From positions 1-38,237 of the forward strand of contig RFFQ01000144.1 in assembly GCA_003697105.1 (NCBI GenBank): a stretch of DNA of 38,237 nucleotides, read 5' to 3'. The notes under the pieces were generated by a model, which saw only the letters and a list, made by a program, of their open reading frames with translations, had not been told where the DNA came from and ran no database searches. Position numbers and translations under genes: made by a program. The DNA is from Gemmatimonadota bacterium (GTDB taxonomy: Bacteria > 4572-55 > J002). Below are positions 24,906-31,857 of this stretch, in pieces. The stretch's first letter is position 1, and every line of letters starts with the position of its first letter.

Positions 24906-26003
24906 ATGAAAATCGCCATCAATGCCACCCCCATTCCGGCGGTAGAGTGCGGCGCCGGCGTGTACATCATTGAGCTGGTGCAGGCACTGGCTAAAGTCGA
25001 TTCCCAAAATGAATATACGATCTTTGCCAAAGCAGAGAATAAACATCATTTTGACCCATTACCACCTAATTTTCAGGTGAAATACTACCGGCTCAAAAAC
25101 CGGTATGAACGCCTGTTGTGGGAACAGTTACATCTCCCCCGCGAATTGGAAAAATACCAACCGGCAGTTTTTCATTCACCCCATTACACCCTGCCGTTTG
25201 TCACCCTAAAATACCGGAAAGTGGTGACCTTCCATGACATGACGTTCTTTATCTTTCCGCAATACCATGAATGGTTGCGACAATGGATTTTTCGGCGAAT
25301 TATGCGGCGCAGTGCCCAATTTGCCGATCACATTATCACGGTGTCAGAAAACACAAAGCGTGACCTCATCCGTTTAATGAACGTCCCCTCAAACCGGGTC
25401 ACCGCAATCAATTCGGGGGTTTCTGCTTTTTTTTATCCGCCGGCGTCTCCGCCCCGGAACATCGCGACCCCCTACATCTTGTTTGTGGGTACATTGGAGC
25501 CGCGCAAAAATCTAATCACCTTGATTCAAGCATTTGATCTACTTTGCCGGGAATGTTCGATTCCGCACATCCTGAAAATCGTTGGACACCGCGGTTGGAA
25601 ATATCAAGAACTGTTTACCGAAGTCCACCGGCGAGGTTTGGAAGCGCGCATTGAATTTACCGGTTATGTCTCCCGCCCGGAACTACGAACGCTTTACCAG
25701 CAGGCAGACCTATTTGTGTACCCTTCCATTTATGAGGGATTCGGTTTTCCGCCACTGGAAGCAATGGCATGTGGGACACCCGCCATCACGACCACCGCTC
25801 CGGCAATGTCCGATCTGTTTGTGGGGGGAGCACAGTTGGTTGAACCCTTTGATGTGAAGGCGCTAAAAACAGCAATGCAACAGGTGCTAACCCAACCCGA
25901 ATGGAGAAAACAATTGGCACAACAGGGTTGGCAATTGGCACAAACCTTTGACTGGCAACACACCGCACGGAAAACCATCGCCGTATATCAGCAATTCGCC
26001 TAA
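24906..26003 (+). CDS. Family 4 glycosyltransferase
   Basis: 365 residues from ATG 24906 (M-K-I-A-I-N-A-T), which aligns with GT4 starts. A frame from 24843 overlaps the radical SAM stop and adds a non-homologous leader. It is a GT-B fold retaining enzyme that transfers a sugar from a nucleotide sugar to a lipid or glycan. The C-terminal half shows F-V-G-T-L-E198-P-R-K-N202 and the donor-site motif Y-E277-G-F-G-F-P-P-L-E285-A-M-A-C-G-T-P. The N-terminal half has G-A-G-V-Y-I-I-E-L near 20 and H-S-P-H-Y-T-L-P near 90, as in mannosyl/rhamnosyltransferases. No other sugar genes are adjacent. Confidence 0.93.
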   Translation: MKIAINATPIPAVECGAGVYIIELVQALAKVDSQNEYTIFAKAENKHHFDPLPPNFQVKYYRLKNRYERLLWEQLHLPRELEKYQPAVFHSPHYTLPFVTLKYRKVVTFHDMTFFIFPQYHEWLRQWIFRRIMRRSAQFADHIITVSENTKRDLIRLMNVPSNRVTAINSGVSAFFYPPASPPRNIATPYILFVGTLEPRKNLITLIQAFDLLCRECSIPHILKIVGHRGWKYQELFTEVHRRGLEARIEFTGYVSRPELRTLYQQADLFVYPSIYEGFGFPPLEAMACGTPAITTTAPAMSDLFVGGAQLVEPFDVKALKTAMQQVLTQPEWRKQLAQQGWQLAQTFDWQHTARKTIAVYQQFA

Positions 26004-26024
26004 TCTTTTAATGGTGAGGATAAT

Positions 26025-28355
26025 ATGCCCGTCTCTTTTTTTAGCTTCAAAAAAACCGAGCCATCCCCAGAGGCAGAGGAATTACGCCACCAATTGAACA
26101 CCCTCAACGCCCGGTTGCACTGTCTGCGTGAACTTGCGGAGTTGGATGCCACTCAGGGAGGACTCCGCACGTTTTTTGATACCGTTTTTGAGAAGCTCGA
26201 TACGATCTTCAACTATCTGGCGGCGGGCGTCTTGCTGTTTGAATACGGCACCGATAAGCATTTGGAGCATTTTCTGGTAGGAAACAACCGTTTCAATGTG
26301 GAAGATTTGCTCTCGCGTACCTTACCGTTTCGCATGAGCGGTGACCTCAATACCGGACGCCCCGTTTACTTCCCAGACCTCTCCCAACGGATACCCTCTT
26401 TTCCGCTCAACACCTATTCCCGTTCACAGTTGTGCTTGCCCTTGCGTAGCGCCAACAAACTGATGGGCGTGATGTTGATCGAATCCGACCAATTAGATGC
26501 ATTTGATACCAGCCTGCAAGAATTCCTCGCCGTATTTGCCGCCATCGTTGCGGGGTCTATCCAGACCCATCTTCTCCGCTATGAATTAGATGAAAAACAG
26601 ACCTTGCTCCTGAAACGGGGGGAATGGATTGCCGCATTAGTCGATCTCTTCCAACTGGTCGATCAACCGGCGTACAACTTGACCCAGCTCTTTGAGCGCG
26701 CAATTTCCATCATCCAGCGAGGGTTAGAATTTAAGGAAATCGTCCTTGCTTTGCGGAATTTCGAGCAAGATCGATACGAGATTCAATTACATACCCTACC
26801 CAGCCCTACCCAACCCTTACCGGTGGATCGAATCACCCGCCTCATGGAGGAAGGGTTCCGGGTCGGGCGCTTTTCCACATTGGGCTATGCGGAAGGATTG
26901 GCAGACCCCCTTTCACTTGGTAAGGAACAACCGGCTGGGGTCATTTTAACCCCGTTCCGCAATTTTGAAGGGAAAATAACAGGCTTCATCTATGTGTTTG
27001 GTAATTTTGAACGCGGATTGCCCCCGCGCCACAAAATCCAGATGCTGGAAATCTTGGCAAGTTTGCTGGCACGCAGTAGTGAAACCCATCGAATTAATCG
27101 AGAAATTGAAGCGATCCGTTCCGACTATATGCGAATGCAGCAGGAGATCGCCCTCAAACAGGATGAACTCAACCAGATGGAGTCGAACGTCTCCAGCCGG
27201 GAGGTCACCATTGGTGATTTACAACGCGATTTGGACACCCGCGAACAACGAATCAAACGGTTACAAGAAGAACTGGCGGAAAAAGAAGCTCAACTGTACG
27301 CCGCAAAGTCTTTTCAACCCAGCCACTTATCGCTGGAAAACGAGATATTCTCGGAAGATGAGGAATTTGACCTTCTAAACTTGTACAACCTAAGTTTGAT
27401 CCTCAATTCCACCATGAATACGGACGATATCCTGGCAATCATTGCGGAGCACACCATCCAAATTACCCATACACAGGCGTGCAAAATCACCGTGCTAAAA
27501 CCCGAATCCAATGAATATCGAACAACGGTCTCTTTTGGAGTGGCGAGTCAATTTAACACGGCGGATTCGCCGGAAATGACACCGGATGACATCACCCAAT
27601 GGGTCATTGCGCATAAAAAAATGCTGGTTATTCCCGATGTGGCCACGGATGCCACCTTCCGTGAGACGGCATTAGTGCAGAAAAAAGGCGTCGCCGCCGT
27701 GATTGCCATACCCATGCTGATCGGTGACGAAATCATCGGCGTTTTGGAGGCATATGCTTACGAACCCTGCCACTTTTCCGAAAGCAATATCCGGTTGCTC
27801 TCCGTACTAGCAACCCAAACTGCCATTTCTATCAATAATTCCCAGTTGTTACAAGAAAAACAGCGGTTAGCCGTGGTCGATGAACTCACCGGGGTCTATA
27901 ATTATCGCTATTTTCAGGAAGCAATTGGGCGCGAGATCGAATCTCACCAAAATTACCCCTTTTCGCTACTGATGATCGATGTCGATAATCTAAAAATGTT
28001 TAATGATAGCTTTGGACATCTCTATGGTAGTGAGGCTCTTAAATTAGTCGCAAAAACGATTCTGCGGCATGTTTCGCCCCAAGATATTGTTGCCAAGTAT
28101 GGGGGGGATGAGTTTGCCGTCATTTTGATGAAAACCTCTAAACAAGATGCGTTTACCATTGCAGAACGTATCCGGCAGGATGTGGAACATACCGGTTTCT
28201 TGAACGGTGAAAACCGGTATGACGGGCACATTACGTTAAGCATCGGGGTTGCGGAGTGTCCCGGGGACGCGCAGGCGCAAAATCAGTTGTTTAACGCTGC
28301 CGATCAGGCACTTTACCGGGCAAAAAATCAGGGTCGTAACACTTCAGCGTTCTAA
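26025..28355 (+). CDS. Diguanylate cyclase with two GAF-like domains and coiled coil
   Basis: 776 residues, soluble. A GAF-like domain at about 40-190 and a more divergent one at about 205-350 precede a long coiled coil (about 355-430). A clear GAF domain (about 455-610) and a GGDEF domain (about 618-775) follow. The active-site motif G693-G-D-E-F697 and the D-E-L-T-G-V-Y-N entry and D-V-D-N-L-K motifs are intact, so it should make c-di-GMP. The inhibitory site RxxD before the active site reads S-P-Q-D, without Arg, so product inhibition at the canonical site is not expected. A GAGGA ribosome site lies upstream. It lies 21 bases after the glycosyltransferase and is probably co-transcribed. 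The GAF ligands are unknown. Confidence 0.94.
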   Translation: MPVSFFSFKKTEPSPEAEELRHQLNTLNARLHCLRELAELDATQGGLRTFFDTVFEKLDTIFNYLAAGVLLFEYGTDKHLEHFLVGNNRFNVEDLLSRTLPFRMSGDLNTGRPVYFPDLSQRIPSFPLNTYSRSQLCLPLRSANKLMGVMLIESDQLDAFDTSLQEFLAVFAAIVAGSIQTHLLRYELDEKQTLLLKRGEWIAALVDLFQLVDQPAYNLTQLFERAISIIQRGLEFKEIVLALRNFEQDRYEIQLHTLPSPTQPLPVDRITRLMEEGFRVGRFSTLGYAEGLADPLSLGKEQPAGVILTPFRNFEGKITGFIYVFGNFERGLPPRHKIQMLEILASLLARSSETHRINREIEAIRSDYMRMQQEIALKQDELNQMESNVSSREVTIGDLQRDLDTREQRIKRLQEELAEKEAQLYAAKSFQPSHLSLENEIFSEDEEFDLLNLYNLSLILNSTMNTDDILAIIAEHTIQITHTQACKITVLKPESNEYRTTVSFGVASQFNTADSPEMTPDDITQWVIAHKKMLVIPDVATDATFRETALVQKKGVAAVIAIPMLIGDEIIGVLEAYAYEPCHFSESNIRLLSVLATQTAISINNSQLLQEKQRLAVVDELTGVYNYRYFQEAIGREIESHQNYPFSLLMIDVDNLKMFNDSFGHLYGSEALKLVAKTILRHVSPQDIVAKYGGDEFAVILMKTSKQDAFTIAERIRQDVEHTGFLNGENRYDGHITLSIGVAECPGDAQAQNQLFNAADQALYRAKNQGRNTSAF

Positions 28356-28375
28356 ACACGGACAGGCGCCGCATT

Positions 28376-29431
28376 ATGGAGATTCTTCCACTTCTTCTGT
28401 TTTCCCTTACCCTCTTGTTGACCGGTGTAGTGTTGTTCCTCGTGTGGCGAACCAACACCGAATTTCAGCAGTCCAAATCCGATCTACTTGCCCAATTGGC
28501 ACGCTTGCAAGGCATACTGGAAAGTTCTGCGGGGCACCATCTCGCCCAGAACCTCCAGCAGTTACAACTTGAACAACGGGAAACCGCCACATTAATGGGT
28601 TCCGTCATCGAAAATTTAGCGGAGCTTCATCAAAAGTCAGACCGGTTACAAAGCCAATTTCAGCAGGATTGGCATCACACGCGAGATTTGATTCAGCAGA
28701 TAAAAATCGAGCAGCAACAGCAAAAACGGGAAGAAGACCAAGCATTTGAAGCCATCCATCGCTTGGAAGCCGTGCTTGCCGGTTCGGCACAACGGGGTAA
28801 AGCTGGCGAAAATATTTTAGCGCAGGTTTTGCAAGAGTTACCCCCCGAATGGCGAGAATACAACGTCCGGTTTGGTGGCAAAGTGGTCGAATTTGCCATA
28901 CCGCTGCCCGGCGGGAAGTACCTGCCCGTCGATAGCAAATGGACCAGCCGGACGCCCTTAGAACGGCTTACGCACACGACCGATCCCAACGAACGCCAAC
29001 ACCTGATCCGGCAAATCGAACGGGATGTGGAACGCAAAATCAGCGAAATCCGGCAGTATCTTGACCCAGAGCGAACGTACAATTTGGGCATCATGGCGGT
29101 TCCAGATGCCGTGTATGATATTTGTGGTGCCGCGCAAGTCAGTGCCTACCGGCAGGGTATCATCATTATCAGTTATCGCTTAGCCCTGCCCTACCTGCTG
29201 ATGCTCCTCCACCTGATCCGGCGCTTCACAACACATTTAGACACTGCCCAACTGCATACCACCTTACGCACTATCGCCAACAATCTGGAACAAATGGAAA
29301 ACGAGATCGAAGGTCGATTTGCCCGCTCCATCACGTCTGCCACCAACAGCCTGAACGAACTCCGCACACAACTCTCCCATTCCCGCCGGGTTATCGCACA
29401 ATTGGACCAACTGCGGGAGGAAGAGACATAA
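28376..29431 (+). CDS. rmuC: RmuC-family protein
   Basis: 351 residues. One N-terminal membrane helix (about 3-24), a coiled coil (about 28-135), then the RmuC domain. It has R-G-K-A-G-E-N-I-L near 140, P-P-E-W near 152, V-V-E-F-A-I-P-L-P-G-G-K-Y-L-P-V-D-S-K-W (about 172-191) and a helical end. RmuC proteins have a PD-(D/E)xK-nuclease-like fold and are linked to limiting inversions or recombination at short inverted repeats; the precise role is not established. It starts 20 bases after the diguanylate cyclase. The family is usually 400-500 residues, so this one is on the short side. Confidence 0.85.
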   Translation: MEILPLLLFSLTLLLTGVVLFLVWRTNTEFQQSKSDLLAQLARLQGILESSAGHHLAQNLQQLQLEQRETATLMGSVIENLAELHQKSDRLQSQFQQDWHHTRDLIQQIKIEQQQQKREEDQAFEAIHRLEAVLAGSAQRGKAGENILAQVLQELPPEWREYNVRFGGKVVEFAIPLPGGKYLPVDSKWTSRTPLERLTHTTDPNERQHLIRQIERDVERKISEIRQYLDPERTYNLGIMAVPDAVYDICGAAQVSAYRQGIIIISYRLALPYLLMLLHLIRRFTTHLDTAQLHTTLRTIANNLEQMENEIEGRFARSITSATNSLNELRTQLSHSRRVIAQLDQLREEET

Positions 29432-29538
29432 AAAATCAAAATCCCTTAATCAATCACCAGCGCCTTCCGAAAAAGGCAACCCTATCCAAAAATGAGATAC
29501 TAATGAAACCCCCCACAACCCACCGGTGATAAGAGTAC

Positions 29539-29563
29539 ATCTGGCTTCACTTCAGATTTTTTT
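29539..29563 (+). terminator. Possible weak terminator after the rmuC operon
   Basis: ATCTG (29539-29543) pairs with CAGAT (29553-29557), directly followed by seven T. The stem is only 5 bp. The T run merges into the next promoter. Position between two operons is the main support. Confidence 0.35.
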
Positions 29564-29565
29564 AT

Positions 29566-29594
29566 TTGACAAGGACTCCCTTTTCCGGTATTTT
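29566..29594 (+). promoter_or_regulatory. Sigma70-type promoter for the receiver-kinase gene
   Basis: A perfect TTGACA (29566-29571) and TATTTT (29589-29594) are exactly 17 bases apart, about 100 bases before the ATG at 29693. The remaining leader (29600-29692) has no obvious structure. Confidence 0.6.
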
Positions 29595-29692
29595 CAGTGG
29601 GATTTAGGAGGTCTATTTGATTTGAATATTGACACGACAAACGCTGGCAGTATTAAAATTGGTTTTATCACTTGACTGGAATATGTTTACCT

Positions 29693-30817
29693 ATGACACC
29701 ACGTTTGCTGGTTATTGACGATTCTCGTGAAATTCGGCTAACACTAAAATTCGCACTGGAAAAAGCGGGTTATAGCATCACATTAGCGGATAGCGGAATG
29801 GATGCGCTCGAAAAATTAGCCCATGCGGATGTCCTGCCGGATTTAATCATCTGCGATATAATGATGCCGCATATGGATGGCTACGAGGTGTATGAAAAAC
29901 TCCACGAAGACCCCCGTTATGTTCGGATACCCTTCGTCTTTCTGACAGCGAAAAGCCGGGTGGAAGATGTCCGGCGAGGCAAGGAGATGGGTGTGGAAGC
30001 GTATGTCACCAAACCGTTTGTCATTCGGGATTTGCTATCGGTTATCAAAGGCTCGCTCAAACGAGCGGAACAGATGCGCAAAGCATACGCTTTTGAACAG
30101 CATCAGGCACAATTGGAGTTACTGCACCGCTTGACCCAACACTCCAAAACGCCACTATCCATGATTCATGAGTGGTCGAATCTGCTGGCGGGGGGAAACC
30201 TGCTGTTTCACCCCAATGAACTCAAATATTTAGGCAAACAGATGCAACGTAGCAGCGAAATGGTGGATCAGATGCTAAACCAGTTTTTGCTGTTGCGCAA
30301 AATTGAAATCTCAGTGGAACAAGCCGCCCAAGGGCACACGGTTCAAGCTACACCGGTAGGCGAAATTTTGAAACGAGAATTCAATTTGGCAAAAGCCACA
30401 ACAGAATATCAGGCAGATAAGACGCTGGATTTTATCGAAGATTTTGAGGAAACCCTTATCGCAGAGCTGGCGACGCCCCATTATCTGGATGAATTGTTAC
30501 GCCTCTTGCTGGAAAATGCCGTCTATTTCACACCCGATGGCGGGCAGGTAACATTGCGGGCTTATTGGCTCGATCAGGCGGTCTGTATTGAAGTGCAAGA
30601 TACCGGTATTGGCATCCCAGAAGCCGATATTCCCCGAATTTTTGAAAAATTTTACCAAGTGGAACGAATCAATCAAGAAAACGAACAGGGTACCGGTTTG
30701 GGACTTTCCATTGTGGATGCCATCGTGACCTATCATCAGGGGGAAATTCACGTGGCAAGTCAACTGGAACACGGTTCCAAATTTACCGTCATTTTACCCG
30801 CAACACCGGTACCGTAG
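29693..30817 (+). CDS. Receiver domain fused to a histidine-kinase core (displaced phosphoacceptor His)
   Basis: 374 residues from ATG 29693; a TTG at 29672 is in frame but the M-T-P-R-L-L-V-I-D-D start fits the receiver fold. The receiver (about 4-122) has D9/D10, phosphoacceptor D55, T85 and K107 all intact. A short linker and a dimerisation-type helix follow. There the usual S-H-E-L-R-T-P-L reads T-Q149-H150-S-K-T-P-L: the His is one position later than normal and the canonical site is Gln. The ATPase domain (about 260-370) has E-N-A, D-T-G-I-G-I-P and G-T-G-L-G-L-S-I-V. Soluble, no membrane helix. It may bind ATP and receive phosphate at D55 from another kinase, but autophosphorylation is doubtful. 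Confidence 0.9.
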   Translation: MTPRLLVIDDSREIRLTLKFALEKAGYSITLADSGMDALEKLAHADVLPDLIICDIMMPHMDGYEVYEKLHEDPRYVRIPFVFLTAKSRVEDVRRGKEMGVEAYVTKPFVIRDLLSVIKGSLKRAEQMRKAYAFEQHQAQLELLHRLTQHSKTPLSMIHEWSNLLAGGNLLFHPNELKYLGKQMQRSSEMVDQMLNQFLLLRKIEISVEQAAQGHTVQATPVGEILKREFNLAKATTEYQADKTLDFIEDFEETLIAELATPHYLDELLRLLLENAVYFTPDGGQVTLRAYWLDQAVCIEVQDTGIGIPEADIPRIFEKFYQVERINQENEQGTGLGLSIVDAIVTYHQGEIHVASQLEHGSKFTVILPATPVP

Positions 30818-30831
30818 AGACCCCAGAAGCC

Positions 30832-30854
30832 GGCGTGACACCCCAGTTCACGCC
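30832..30854. other. Intergenic stem-loop between receiver-kinase and M23 genes
   Basis: GGCGTGA (30832-30838) pairs with TCACGCC (30848-30854), a perfect 7-bp stem with a 9-base loop. No T run follows on the plus strand. It lies in the 70-base gap between two same-strand genes and may reduce read-through or stabilise the upstream message. Confidence 0.4.
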
Positions 30855-30887
30855 TCATCCGTAACTCCTTATTAAATTGATAGTGGC

Positions 30888-31754
30888 ATGTTGCTCCAAA
30901 AACTAAAAATTGTCCTGATACCCTCCAATGCCAGTGAGGTCAAACGATACGCCATTCCACACATCATTTGGGTGACAACCGTACTCTTTTTACTGGCAAG
31001 TGTCGTCCTGTTGGGCTGGCTGATCTGGCAATTTAAGCACAAAATTGTTGATTCCCAACAAATTGCGACCCTCACGAAAGAAAATGCGATTCTGGAACAA
31101 AAAACCGATGAGTTCGGCAAACAAATGGCATCGTTGACCACCACCATGAATGAATACCAAAATTATACAGAACGGATCCGCCGAATATCCGATATTTTAA
31201 GCGCCTATGGCGCGGATTCCTTGCGGATTCCCCCTGTTGACTTACCGGATGAAAATCTGCTAATTGATCGGCTAGATGATCTTTTAGCCACCACCCAACA
31301 GCAGAAAATCCGGCTGCAAGAAATTATCAATTCGCTGGAAAATTATCCGGAAATTTGGGATCATACACCGTCCATTCGCCCGACCACTGGCATCAGTGTC
31401 GGACCCGGTTTTGAGGAAATCCGTGACCCGTTTACGGGCAAACTACGAATGCACGAAGGGTTAGACATTAGCGCCCCTACCGGTACACCGATTGTCGCTA
31501 CAGCAGATGGCGAGGTTACCTTTGTCGGGCAGTTGGAACGTTACGGCTGGGTTGTCGAACTGGATCACAGGCACGGGTATGAAACCGCCTATGGACATTG
31601 TTCCGTTGTGCGGGTAAAAGAAGGTGAAAAGGTCAAACGCGGTCAAGTGATCGCCTTGGTCGGGAACAGCGGTCGTTCGATCGGCCCTCATCTCCATTAT
31701 GAAGTGCGGGTGAACGGCGAAAAAGTAGACCCAATGAAATACATTCTGGATTAA
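30888..31754 (+). CDS. Membrane-anchored M23 (LytM-type) peptidase
   Basis: 288 residues. A membrane helix at about 25-48 is followed by a coiled coil (about 55-95 and 125-150), then a LytM domain (about 165-288). The zinc and catalytic residues are complete: H189-x-x-x-D193, G-H237, and H268-L-H270 in G-N-S-G-R-S-I-G-P-H-L-H. It should cleave peptidoglycan peptide cross-links outside the inner membrane. The coiled coil between anchor and enzyme domain is the layout of EnvC/NlpD-like and MepM-like regulators, but here the catalytic set is intact. A terminator follows 25 bases later. The ATG at 30888 has no strong ribosome site. Confidence 0.93.
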   Translation: MLLQKLKIVLIPSNASEVKRYAIPHIIWVTTVLFLLASVVLLGWLIWQFKHKIVDSQQIATLTKENAILEQKTDEFGKQMASLTTTMNEYQNYTERIRRISDILSAYGADSLRIPPVDLPDENLLIDRLDDLLATTQQQKIRLQEIINSLENYPEIWDHTPSIRPTTGISVGPGFEEIRDPFTGKLRMHEGLDISAPTGTPIVATADGEVTFVGQLERYGWVVELDHRHGYETAYGHCSVVRVKEGEKVKRGQVIALVGNSGRSIGPHLHYEVRVNGEKVDPMKYILD

Positions 31755-31778
31755 CCACCTACCCTTTCAATATCATTT

Positions 31779-31803
31779 GCGGGGAATTCGTCCCCGCTTT
31801 TTT
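31779..31803 (+). terminator. Rho-independent terminator after the M23 peptidase
   Basis: GCGGGGA (31779-31785) and TCCCCGC (31791-31797) form a 7-bp GC-rich stem with an ATTCG loop. Six T follow (31798-31803). Confidence 0.88.
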
Positions 31804-31857
31804 CTTTCCCCCCAACATTGCGCAGATGTACCACCCCTAACCCGTGAGGAGATTCTC

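Noticed and set aside
29122-29529. 135-codon plus-strand frame overlapping the end of rmuC
   Set aside because: Most of it is out of frame inside rmuC, and the rest is low-complexity sequence.
31777-31857. Upstream start for the subtilase
   Set aside because: The extra 27 residues would span the terminator of the M23 gene and displace the signal peptide; ATG 31858 has a good ribosome site.
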